A stretch of 64,000 nucleotides of DNA, from positions 124,001-188,000 of the forward strand of contig JAHEZL010000003.1 in the NCBI GenBank assembly GCA_023251095.1, given 5' to 3'. The stretch comes from Flavobacteriales bacterium (GTDB taxonomy: Bacteria; Bacteroidota; Bacteroidia; Flavobacteriales_C; GCA-002722245). Below the pieces are notes generated by a model that saw nothing but the letters and a program-made list of their open reading frames with translations, had not been told where the DNA came from and made no database searches. This document shows positions 50,060-58,079 of this stretch, in pieces. Positions within the stretch are counted from its first letter, which is position 1. Each line of letters opens with the position of its first letter. Both the position numbers and the translations under genes were made by a program.

Positions 50060-52252
50060 ATGAACTTGAATTTTTTCAGATCAATCGTTTTTGTTTTATT
50101 GACTTTTTTGTCGCTGACTTTATCTGCTCAGGACAAAACCCTTGAGCTTGTTGGTTTTGCTAAAGACAAAGGCCGACCGGTTGCAGGGGTTCACATCACC
50201 GTTTTTAACGGAGCAACCCTCGTTACCGAATTTACCACCACCGCCAACGGTCGCTATGAGTTATATCTTGAGTACAATAGAGATTTTAAAGTAGTTATTG
50301 AGAAAGACGGTTATGTGAAGGAAACCATGACGGTGAATACTCAGCTTCCCGAAGGTGTTAAAGTAGAAGACATGTCGATGGACGTATATTTAAAAATGTA
50401 TGCTTTCCCAAAAGACGGTTCCACTTTAACTTTCGATGAGCCCGTTGCAAAAGTGTTTTTTCAGGATGATGTACAGGCTTTTGATTATGATTTGAGTTAT
50501 GAAAAAAACATCAAGGCCAAGCTGGATGAGATGGAGAAAAAGATTGACGATAAAAATAAAGTCACCGATGCGGCTAAGAAAGATCAGGGAGATGCCGCCT
50601 CTAAAGCTGAGTTTGATAAAAAGAAAGCCGAGCAGGATGCTTTGAAAGAGGCAGCTGTGAAGGCTCAGGCTGATGCTCAGGCAAAAGAGGCCGAGTCAAA
50701 AAAGAAAGAAGAGGCCGACAAAGCCAAAGCTGAAGCAGATCGTTTACTTGCTCTGGAATCCAAACAAAAAGAAGATGCTGCCAATAAATTAGCGGCTGAA
50801 GAAAAAGCCAAACGTGATGCAGAATTATTGAAAATAGCCGCAGAAAAAGAAAAACAAAAATTAGAAGCTGAGGCTGCCAAAAAGAAAGCTGACGAAGAAG
50901 AGCGTAAAGCAAAGGAAGAGCAGCTTAAAATGGAATCCGCTAAAAAACAATTAGAAGTCGAGAAAGCGTTACTTGAAGAACGAAAAAAACAAGAGGAAGA
51001 AGAACGCATCAATGCCGAAAAAGCGCAGGAAGCTGCCCGTTTAGCGGAAGAAGAAAAGAAAGAGAAAGCAGCAGCGGAAGAAGTTAAACGTAAACAAGAT
51101 CAGGAAGCAGCAATCAAAGCAGCTGAAGCAAAAATCAAGGCTGAGAAAGAAGCAGAGCTGGCTAAAAAAGCAGAAGCAGAGAAAAAAGCAAAAGAAGAAG
51201 AAGAGAAAAAACTGTTGGCGAAAGCAGCTGAAGAAACCAGATTGGCTGAAGAAGCGCGTAAAATTGCCGACGCTGAAAAAGCAAAAGCCGAAGCGCAGCA
51301 GAAACAAGAAGAAGAAACCCGTAAAGCTGTTGAAGCGGCTCGCTTGAAAAAACTGGAAGTAGAAGCTAAAGTGAAAGAACAGGCAGAAGAGCTGGCGAAA
51401 TTGGAAGAGGTTAAAAAAGCGCGTGAGGCGCGTGAAAAAATTGAGGCGGAACAAAAACGAGTGGAAGAAGAAAAAAACAAACAGGCTGAAGAGGCTGCCC
51501 GACTCAAAGTTATTGCCGATGCCAGAGCAAAAGCAGAGCAGGATTCTATTCGCAGCGTTCAACTGGCTTTGAGTAAAAAACAGGCAGAAGAAGAAACCGC
51601 AAAAGCTGCGGAAGCCAAACGTAAAGAGGAAGAAGCAAAAAAATCTGCTGAACTTGCAGCTGTTAAGGCAGCGGAGGAAAAAGCAAAAGCCGATCTGGCT
51701 CAAAAATCTGCCGATGAAGCTGAAAAAAAACGTAAAGATGAGGAGGCTCGTGCTGCTATTGCCGAAGAAAACGCCCGTAAAGCAGCTGATCTCGCCAATG
51801 CAAAAGCAGCAGAAGAAAAAAGATTATCGGAGCTGAAAGCTTTGCGACAAAAAGCAGTGGCCGACAGTATGGCACAGGTGACCATTCAGGAGGAAGTAGC
51901 TAAAAAAGCGGCTGAAGCTGAAAGAAAAAAGAAGGAAGAAGCTATTGCTAAGTACAAAGAAAAATTACAGCAGGATCAGGCTACTATTGTTAAAACTACG
52001 GAGACTAAGGAAGTTGATTTTACCAACAAAGAGCAAAAAGAACAGTATTTATCGGAGCTCGCTCAAAAATATCCCGAAGGTATAACCCGTGAAACCGTAA
52101 CGGAGGCCAAAAGAGTAATCAATAAAGTAATTGTGGTGAAAGCAGGTAAAGCCGATGAATACAAAGAAGTAAAGTATAGCTACGGTGGGGTTTACTATTT
52201 TAAAAATGGCACTTCGATTACTGCCAATGCCTATACCAGTGAAACAAAATAA
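50060..52252 (+). CDS. Exported protein with CRD domain and very long charged helix
   Basis: This is a 730-residue exported protein with a signal peptide ending LSLTLSAQ. Residues about 27-110 form a carboxypeptidase-regulatory-like beta-sandwich (GFAKDKGRPVAGVHITVF and TTTANGRYELYLEYNRDFKVVIEKDGY). From about 165 to 650 the chain is an almost uninterrupted Ala/Lys/Glu-rich helix that could span several tens of nanometres if fully extended. A short C-terminal domain near 660-730 contains YPEGITRETVTEAKRVINKVIVVK and YSYGGVYYFKNGTSI. It follows the LPP20-like gene by 58 bases. The architecture suggests a periplasmic linker; the role is unknown. Confidence 0.7.
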   Translation: MNLNFFRSIVFVLLTFLSLTLSAQDKTLELVGFAKDKGRPVAGVHITVFNGATLVTEFTTTANGRYELYLEYNRDFKVVIEKDGYVKETMTVNTQLPEGVKVEDMSMDVYLKMYAFPKDGSTLTFDEPVAKVFFQDDVQAFDYDLSYEKNIKAKLDEMEKKIDDKNKVTDAAKKDQGDAASKAEFDKKKAEQDALKEAAVKAQADAQAKEAESKKKEEADKAKAEADRLLALESKQKEDAANKLAAEEKAKRDAELLKIAAEKEKQKLEAEAAKKKADEEERKAKEEQLKMESAKKQLEVEKALLEERKKQEEEERINAEKAQEAARLAEEEKKEKAAAEEVKRKQDQEAAIKAAEAKIKAEKEAELAKKAEAEKKAKEEEEKKLLAKAAEETRLAEEARKIADAEKAKAEAQQKQEEETRKAVEAARLKKLEVEAKVKEQAEELAKLEEVKKAREAREKIEAEQKRVEEEKNKQAEEAARLKVIADARAKAEQDSIRSVQLALSKKQAEEETAKAAEAKRKEEEAKKSAELAAVKAAEEKAKADLAQKSADEAEKKRKDEEARAAIAEENARKAADLANAKAAEEKRLSELKALRQKAVADSMAQVTIQEEVAKKAAEAERKKKEEAIAKYKEKLQQDQATIVKTTETKEVDFTNKEQKEQYLSELAQKYPEGITRETVTEAKRVINKVIVVKAGKADEYKEVKYSYGGVYYFKNGTSITANAYTSETK

Positions 52253-52301
52253 GTCTATTTCAGTATAGGTTCATATTCAAAAAAATATAGAATCTCAGCA
52301 T

Positions 52302-53924
52302 ATGGACGAATCCTTTAAAAAGAACGAAGACAAAATGAAGCTTTTGGTGTCAGAAATGAACCAGAAGCTTTTAAGTGTTATGCCGTCAAAGAAAGCGGTA
52401 GATAAGCTGCATGAAAAAGGAAAGCTGAGTGCACGCGAAAGAATTGATTTGTTGCTCGATAAAGATTCACAAACCATAGAAATAGGTGCTTTTGTAGGAG
52501 ATGGAATGTACGCTGAGCACGGCGGTTGTCCTGCCGGAGGTGTAGTAGTGGTAGTTGGGAAAGTTAGCGAAAAACAATGCGTGGTAGTGGCCAACGATGC
52601 CACGGTAAAAGCCGGCGCATGGTTCCCGATCACAGGAAAAAAGAATTTGCGTGCACAGGAAATAGCAATGGAAAATCGTTTGCCGATTATTTATCTCGTT
52701 GATAGTGCAGGCGTTTATCTTCCGATGCAAGACGAAATATTTCCGGATAAAGAACACTTCGGAAGAATTTTCAGAAATAACGCAATTATGTCGTCCATGG
52801 GAATTCCGCAAATAGCGGCCGTAATGGGAAGTTGTGTTGCGGGAGGCGCTTATTTGCCGATCATGTCGGATGAATCGCTCATCGTAAAAAAAACAGGAAC
52901 TATATTTTTAGCAGGATCATATTTAGTGAAAGCAGCCATTGGTGAAGATGTGGACAATGAAACTTTAGGCGGATCAAAAACACATTGCGAAATTTCGGGC
53001 GTGACCGATTACGAGTGTGAAAACGATACAGAGTGTTTGAATAAAATCAGAGATCTCGTAGATAAATTCGGAAGTTTCGATTTGGCCGGTTTCGACAGAA
53101 AAAAAGCCGCAGCTCCAAAAGAGAAAGAAAAAGAATTGTACGGAATTTTTACTTCCGCTTCCAATAAACCACACAATGTAAAAGACATTATTGCGCGTTT
53201 GGTCGACGGTTCTAAATTTGAAGAATACAAAGAAGGATTTGGTAAAACCATTGTGTGCGGCTATGCTCGCATTGATGGCTGGGCGGTGGGAATTATTTCC
53301 AATCAGCGCGGTATCATTAAAACAACAAAAGGTGAAATGCAGTTTGGTGGAGTGATTTATTCCGACTCTGCCGACAAGGCTTCGCGTTTCATTATGAATT
53401 GCAATCAGAAAAAAATTCCTTTGGTTTTTCTTCAGGATGTTACAGGTTTTATGGTGGGTTCCCGATCGGAACAAGGCGGTATCATTAAAGATGGAGCTAA
53501 GCTGGTGAACGCTGTTGCGAATTCTGTTGTTCCTAAATTCACTATCGTGATTGGAAATTCTTTTGGTGCAGGAAATTATGCTATGTGCGGAAAGGCTTAT
53601 GATCCCCGCTTAATCGTTGCATGGCCAACTGCGCAAATTGCGGTGATGGGTGGTGAACAAGCAGCCAAAGTTTTGTTGCAGATTCAGGTTGCAACAATGA
53701 AAGCAAAAGGCGAAGAAATTGATAAAACCAAAGAAGATAAAGTGTTTGCTGAAATAAAAGCGAGATATGAAGCGCAAACTTCTCCGTATTACGCAGCAGC
53801 GCGATTGTGGGTAGATGCCATCATTGATCCGTTGGATACGCGCAAATGGATTTCACAAGGTATTGAGGCTGCAAATCATTCGCCCATTACAAAACAATTT
53901 AGTGTAGGGGTAATTCAAACTTAA
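52302..53924 (+). CDS. Acyl-CoA carboxylase, carboxyltransferase beta subunit (methylcrotonyl-CoA carboxylase-like)
   Basis: This 540-residue carboxyltransferase accepts CO2 from biotin onto an acyl-CoA. Motifs are GKLSARERIDLLLD near residue 42, VDSAGVYLPMQDEIFPD near 137, and AAVMGSCVAGGAYLPIMSDES near 173. The C-half has FLQDVTGFMVGSRSEQGGIIKDGAK and GNSFGAGNYAMCGKAYDPR. The GNYAMCG stretch and the overall order resemble 3-methylcrotonyl-CoA carboxylase beta more than propionyl-CoA carboxylase, but the substrate is unproved. The biotin-carrying alpha subunit is not adjacent. An NTF2-like gene starts 1 base after its stop codon. Confidence 0.88.
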   Translation: MDESFKKNEDKMKLLVSEMNQKLLSVMPSKKAVDKLHEKGKLSARERIDLLLDKDSQTIEIGAFVGDGMYAEHGGCPAGGVVVVVGKVSEKQCVVVANDATVKAGAWFPITGKKNLRAQEIAMENRLPIIYLVDSAGVYLPMQDEIFPDKEHFGRIFRNNAIMSSMGIPQIAAVMGSCVAGGAYLPIMSDESLIVKKTGTIFLAGSYLVKAAIGEDVDNETLGGSKTHCEISGVTDYECENDTECLNKIRDLVDKFGSFDLAGFDRKKAAAPKEKEKELYGIFTSASNKPHNVKDIIARLVDGSKFEEYKEGFGKTIVCGYARIDGWAVGIISNQRGIIKTTKGEMQFGGVIYSDSADKASRFIMNCNQKKIPLVFLQDVTGFMVGSRSEQGGIIKDGAKLVNAVANSVVPKFTIVIGNSFGAGNYAMCGKAYDPRLIVAWPTAQIAVMGGEQAAKVLLQIQVATMKAKGEEIDKTKEDKVFAEIKARYEAQTSPYYAAARLWVDAIIDPLDTRKWISQGIEAANHSPITKQFSVGVIQT

Positions 53925-53925
53925 G

Positions 53926-54396
53926 ATGTCTAATCAGGAACTCATTCAAAAATTTTATACTTCCTTTCAAAATAAGGATTACAAAGGCATGCAGGATTGT
54001 TATGCCGATACCGCTACTTTTTCCGACTCTGTTTTTAAAAACCTTGATGCCAAAAAAGTAAAGGCCATGTGGCACATGCTCGTGTCGGGTGGAAAGGACA
54101 TGAAACTCACGTTTTCCAATGTTCATGCCGATGAAAATTCAGGTTCCTGTGATTGGGTGGCGGAATATACTTTTTCACTCACAGGAAATAAAGTGATCAA
54201 TCGCATTCATGCTGAATTTAAATTCAAAGAGGGTAAAATCATTTCTCATCAGGATGCTTTTAATTTTTACAAATGGGCGCGTCAGGCTTTTGGATTAAAA
54301 GGATTTTTCTTTGGCTGGACGAACTGGTTTCAGGAAACGATTCAAAACAAATCGGCAGATAAATTGCAGGTATTTATTGAAAAAAAGGGAAACTAA
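53926..54396 (+). CDS. NTF2-like (SnoaL-type) protein
   Basis: This 156-residue soluble protein of the cone-shaped NTF2-like fold starts with the typical helix LIQKFYTSFQNKDYKGMQDCYAD. It continues with ATFSDSVF and strands ending HAEFKFKEGKIISHQDAFNFYKWARQAFG. Family members may be enzymes (isomerases, cyclases) or simple binding proteins. It is coupled to the carboxylase gene, so a link to acyl-CoA metabolism is possible. Confidence 0.78.
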   Translation: MSNQELIQKFYTSFQNKDYKGMQDCYADTATFSDSVFKNLDAKKVKAMWHMLVSGGKDMKLTFSNVHADENSGSCDWVAEYTFSLTGNKVINRIHAEFKFKEGKIISHQDAFNFYKWARQAFGLKGFFFGWTNWFQETIQNKSADKLQVFIEKKGN

Positions 54397-54442
54397 TTTT
54401 TTTGAAAATTGTTTAAGTAGTACACGCTGCTAAAACAATTTT

Positions 54443-55336
54443 ATGAATAAAAAGCTACTTGTATTGTCTTTATTGTCGGCTCCGGCAATTATTTTATTTA
54501 CTTCAGGAACTTTGAATTCTTACGGACAATCGGGGATGACTGGCAGTCCGGGAGAATACACCTGTTCTGTTAACGGCTGTCACGGTGCGGGAAGCGGAGG
54601 TGTGGCAAATAACACCGGTCCGGGTAGTTTAGTGATTTCAACCAATCCGGCTTTTATTAATAATGAATATGTACCCGGTACAACCTATCATGTTTCGGTG
54701 GTGGTAAGTGAGAGCGGTAGGCAGTTGTTTGGGTTTTCTTTTGAAGCGCTGGATAACAGCGGCAGTACTAATTTGAATACCGATAATACTGCTGGCTCCA
54801 TTGCTATCACAGATGCTACCCATACCCAAAAAACAATGTATAATTACTTTTCAGGAAGAACGAATGTGATGCATACAAAGAATGGTGGTTTTTCTCAAAA
54901 CGCAATGTCATTTAATTTTGATTGGGTTGCACCTACTTCCGGAACAGTGAATATGTATGCCGTCGGTTTGGCTACCGATTATAACGGGACGAATAGTGGA
55001 GGGGATAATGTTTACAATAAATCTTTTAAACTAACTGCTAATTCAGGTGTGGGACTCTCTGCCATTGATGTAAATAATTTTTCTGTACAAATATTTCCTA
55101 ATCCGGTAAATGATGTGTTATCTTTGAAGCTCAATTTACTTTCAGAAAAGCAACTTTCAGTGGCTTTGTATTCCTTAGAAGGAAAGTTGTCAAAAACACT
55201 TTTGAACCAAAAAGTACCTGAAGGATTAATTAATCAATCTTTTTCAATCAATGATATTTCACAGGGGGTTTACTTGTTGAAAATAGTATCGGCTGACGGA
55301 GAGATTAATCACACACAGAAAATCATTGTAAAATAA
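54443..55336 (+). CDS. T9SS type A cargo with choice-of-anchor V (Reeler-like) domain and CX4CH motif
   Basis: This is a 297-residue secreted protein. After the signal peptide comes GMTGSPGEYTCSVNGCHGAG, with Cys41 and Cys46-His47 forming CX4CH, and then a beta-rich domain of the choice-of-anchor V type to about residue 205. The last 80 residues form a type A T9SS sorting domain (FSVQIFPNPVNDVLSLKL and ISQGVYLLKIVSADGE). It would be exported by Sec, then by T9SS to the cell surface. A heme-like CX4CH motif is visible but heme binding is not shown. A hairpin (54405-54442) abuts its ATG. Confidence 0.85.
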   Translation: MNKKLLVLSLLSAPAIILFTSGTLNSYGQSGMTGSPGEYTCSVNGCHGAGSGGVANNTGPGSLVISTNPAFINNEYVPGTTYHVSVVVSESGRQLFGFSFEALDNSGSTNLNTDNTAGSIAITDATHTQKTMYNYFSGRTNVMHTKNGGFSQNAMSFNFDWVAPTSGTVNMYAVGLATDYNGTNSGGDNVYNKSFKLTANSGVGLSAIDVNNFSVQIFPNPVNDVLSLKLNLLSEKQLSVALYSLEGKLSKTLLNQKVPEGLINQSFSINDISQGVYLLKIVSADGEINHTQKIIVK

Positions 55337-55345
55337 ATAGACAAA

Positions 55346-56536
55346 GTGAGAAAATTATTTGCGTTAATTGTATTAAGTGTAGGATCGGTTTTTACTGCAA
55401 GCGGTCAGGGTGGCGTTACTTATATTTATAATTATGACTGGTCGGTTATAACGGGAGATCCTTCGGGTGTAGCGAAAAATGATTCGGGAAATGTTTTTGT
55501 AACGGATTACACTGATAATAGTGTTCAGAAATATGCGTCGGATGGAGGTTTTAATTTGCGATGGGGAACCCCCGGCAGCGCTAACGGCCAACTCAGTCAG
55601 CCGGTAGGTATAGCCGTTGATACTTCAGGATATGTTTATGTGACAGAGAGAGGGAATAACAGGGTTCAGAAATTCAGTACAACAGGAACTTACATCACAC
55701 AATGGGGAAGCACCGGAACCGGTGACGGACAGTTTAATTTCCCTTGTGGAATTGCTTTGGATGCTCTGGGTAATGTATATGTAACCGACAATGGAAATAA
55801 CCGGGTTCAGAAATTTACTTCGTCAGGAGTGTACATCACGCAATGGGGAGTTTTTGGAACTGCTGCCGGACAGTTTTCATCGCCCGGTGGAATTGCGGTT
55901 CATGCCGATAGTGTTTATGTGATAGACGGGAACAACCGACTTCAGAAATTTTCTACAACAGGAGTTTATATCACTGAATGGGGTGCCCCCGGGCAATTTC
56001 ATATTCAGCCTGCGCAGGGAGGAATAGTTTACAATGTATTGGGTGTAAGCAAAACCGGAGATGTTTTTGTTGCCGACAATGGTGATTATAATGTTAAAGT
56101 ATATACTTCATCGGGTAATTTCATTACTCAATGGGGAACTCAGGGAAATGGCGCCGGACAATTTAATAATCCTATAGGTGTGGCTGTTGATAGTGTAGGG
56201 CGGGTATTTGTGATAGATAAAAATAACAGCGCTGTATCTGTTTTTAACGTTGATCCATCAGGTGTAGAATCTTTGCAGTATGCGGCAAAAACTTTTGTTT
56301 ATCCTAACCCTGCTTCAGAAAGTATTATGCTTCAAATTTCGTCTACAGAAAATGCAAATGCTGTTGTAGGCATTTATGATGTACTGGGGCAAAAAATTTG
56401 GAGTGAAAATATGTCGTTGGTCAACGGACAAAATAAAATCACTTTGTCAACACAAGACTTGTGTAATGGGCTTTATCTGGTGAAAATAAGTTCAGATTCT
56501 TTGCAAAGCTCATTTCCATTGGTGATTCAGAGGTAA
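55346..56536 (+). CDS. T9SS type A cargo with NHL-repeat beta-propeller
   Basis: This 396-residue exported protein has a GTG start (MRKLFALIVLSVGSVF, signal peptide ending TASGQ). Five to six NHL repeats form a propeller from about residue 35 to 300, for example QPVGIAVDTSGYVYVTERGNNRVQKF and NFPCGIALDALGNVYVTDNG. The C-terminus carries a type A sorting domain (FVYPNPASESIMLQISSTE, CNGLYLVKISSDS). It is probably displayed on the surface or released by T9SS. It lies 9 bases behind the preceding cargo gene. NHL propellers bind proteins, RNA or glycans; the ligand is unknown. Confidence 0.88.
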   Translation: MRKLFALIVLSVGSVFTASGQGGVTYIYNYDWSVITGDPSGVAKNDSGNVFVTDYTDNSVQKYASDGGFNLRWGTPGSANGQLSQPVGIAVDTSGYVYVTERGNNRVQKFSTTGTYITQWGSTGTGDGQFNFPCGIALDALGNVYVTDNGNNRVQKFTSSGVYITQWGVFGTAAGQFSSPGGIAVHADSVYVIDGNNRLQKFSTTGVYITEWGAPGQFHIQPAQGGIVYNVLGVSKTGDVFVADNGDYNVKVYTSSGNFITQWGTQGNGAGQFNNPIGVAVDSVGRVFVIDKNNSAVSVFNVDPSGVESLQYAAKTFVYPNPASESIMLQISSTENANAVVGIYDVLGQKIWSENMSLVNGQNKITLSTQDLCNGLYLVKISSDSLQSSFPLVIQR

Positions 56537-56621
56537 GTACCAAAGATTCTCCTCTTTTAAAATTTGTTTTTATTTTTAGGGCGCTTAATTAAACGAGTCG
56601 CCTGACTCAAAAACAAATTTT

Positions 56622-57167
56622 ATGGATTTAATGATCATTCAAAAAAACATTTTTGAAATACGCGGACAGCGTGTTATGCTTGATTTTCAATTGGCTCAAT
56701 TGTACAATGTTGAAACAAGAATTTTAAAACAAGCGGTAAAAAGAAATTTGTATCGATTCCCACCTGATTTTATGTTCGAACTCAATAAGGACGAGGTGGA
56801 GAAGGTGGTATCACAAATTGTGATACCTTCTAAAAAACATCTTGGTGGTGCAATTCCTTTAGCATTTACTGAACATGGAGTTGCAATGTTATCCAGTGTT
56901 TTAAAAAGTAAAAGAGCCGTTGAAGTAAACATCTCTATCGTTCGTGCTTTTATCCTGTTAAAGCAATACAATAACAATTTTAGGTTCTTGCAAAAACGCA
57001 TTGATGAGCTGGAAAACAAGTTCAATACAAAAATCGAAAACATCAATGAAGTGATAGAACTCTTATTGGCACAGCCCCAGCCTGAACTTGAACCGAAGGT
57101 GAAGAAAGCACCAAAAAGAAAAATGATAGGGTTTAAATTACCGAAGAAAACTAAGCGGAAATCTTGA
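56622..57167 (+). CDS. ORF6N domain protein
   Basis: This is a 181-residue protein of the phage-related ORF6N (KilA-N neighbour) DNA-binding family. The domain covers about residues 5-95 (IFEIRGQRVMLDFQLAQLYNVETRILKQAVKRN, FPPDFMFELNKDE, PLAFTEHGVAMLSSVLKS). A coiled segment near 118-145 and a very basic C-terminus follow. Such genes are frequent accessory genes in Bacteroidota chromosomes and probably came from phages. It contains a perfect palindrome inside its coding sequence (56807-56827), and a related one overlaps its stop codon. An alternative ATG is at 56631. Confidence 0.85.
   Translation: MDLMIIQKNIFEIRGQRVMLDFQLAQLYNVETRILKQAVKRNLYRFPPDFMFELNKDEVEKVVSQIVIPSKKHLGGAIPLAFTEHGVAMLSSVLKSKRAVEVNISIVRAFILLKQYNNNFRFLQKRIDELENKFNTKIENINEVIELLLAQPQPELEPKVKKAPKRKMIGFKLPKKTKRKS
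56807..56827. repeat. Perfect palindrome inside the ORF6N gene
   Basis: Arms GGTATCACAA and TTGTGATACC are separated by one central A. The sequence encodes part of VVSQIVIP. A similar sequence lies at 57166-57186. Confidence 0.7.
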
Positions 57168-57186
57168 GATCACAAATTGCGACCTC
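57166..57186. repeat. Imperfect palindrome overlapping the ORF6N stop codon
   Basis: Arms GAGATCACAA and TTGCGACCTC match at 8 of 10 positions around a central A. It shares ATCACAAATTG with the palindrome at 56807-56827, 339 bases upstream. Confidence 0.55.
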
Positions 57187-57289
57187 CAAGTAGTTAATGC
57201 TTTGAAGGTGAAGATTTCTTTTAAGGTGGAGTTGATGGGGATTTGACAAACGATTTAGTAGATTTACAGAGTTGAAAAATCCTTTGTTA

Positions 57290-58006
57290 ATGAACACAAA
57301 ATTCTTTTTCTGCTTAAGTGTTTTAATAGCTGCCTTTTCGTGTAATGAAGATACTTCGGTAAATATCAGTAATGAAGTATCGAAAAATAATGTTCAAGTT
57401 AGTTCGGTGGTCAGTGATTCGATAGAATGCTCTTTTGATAATGAAGTACTTTCTTTGGGAGAGGGAATTGTCATTGTTCCTGAAAAATTTGAAATATTCA
57501 ATGACAGTTTGCTGACCGATACATTTTCGGCAAAAAACATGTATTCCGATAATTGCAGTGGTATTTGCTCAAAGTTTTATAAGCCGGATTATGGTATTAT
57601 GCATTTTGTCTGTCTTAGAAAAACAAAAAATGCATATGAAATCATAGTTAATCAATCAGAGATAAAATATTTTCCTAAAACGACAGAGTACATATTTGAA
57701 AATTGGAATGATTATATTATTAATTCTTACGGAATAAGAAGAAAGAAAGAGCAGCCACTCATGCAATTTCCTGAAGAAAGCTCAGATACATTATTGGTCC
57801 CTAATGGGTATGATATGTTTTGTCCAATTGAAATAAAAAAGGATTGGGTTAAGGTTAAATGTGACTGCTTTTATAATGAGGAGCAAAATGAACAGACTGG
57901 GGAACCCTGCAGTTCTTATATAAATAAGTGTAAAAATCCTTTAACAGGTTGGATACGTTGGAAAAAAGGAAGTCAATTACTCGTTGATATTTTTCTGCTG
58001 CCGTAA
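57290..58006 (+). CDS. Lipoprotein of unknown function
   Basis: The ATG at 57290 (MNTKFFFCLSVLIAAFSC) is preferred over the upstream TTG at 57272. It gives 238 residues with lipobox AFSC (Cys18). The body has several cysteines (NCSGICSKFY, VKVKCDCFY, EPCSSYINKC). The C-terminus, GWIRWKKGSQLLVDIFLLP, resembles an SH3-like end seen in some Bacteroidota lipoproteins. I do not recognise the family. Its AT content looks slightly higher than that of the neighbours, and it sits beside the phage-like ORF6N gene, which may mean acquired DNA. Confidence 0.65.
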   Translation: MNTKFFFCLSVLIAAFSCNEDTSVNISNEVSKNNVQVSSVVSDSIECSFDNEVLSLGEGIVIVPEKFEIFNDSLLTDTFSAKNMYSDNCSGICSKFYKPDYGIMHFVCLRKTKNAYEIIVNQSEIKYFPKTTEYIFENWNDYIINSYGIRRKKEQPLMQFPEESSDTLLVPNGYDMFCPIEIKKDWVKVKCDCFYNEEQNEQTGEPCSSYINKCKNPLTGWIRWKKGSQLLVDIFLLP

Positions 58007-58079
58007 TCTTCTTCATTACTTTTCAACACTCCTTTTCTTCCACCTCTTTCTTCCGTATTTTTAAACCTTCAACTCCGCT

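Noticed and set aside
50601-51012. Further minus-strand frames opposite the long-helix gene
   Set aside because: Same composition effect; low-complexity Ser/Ala/Leu-rich translations without family pattern.
51041-51703. Long minus-strand reading frame rich in Phe and Cys
   Set aside because: It is the complement of the Lys/Glu/Ala repeats of the long-helix gene on the plus strand; such biased codons remove stops on the other strand. No domain or start context was found.
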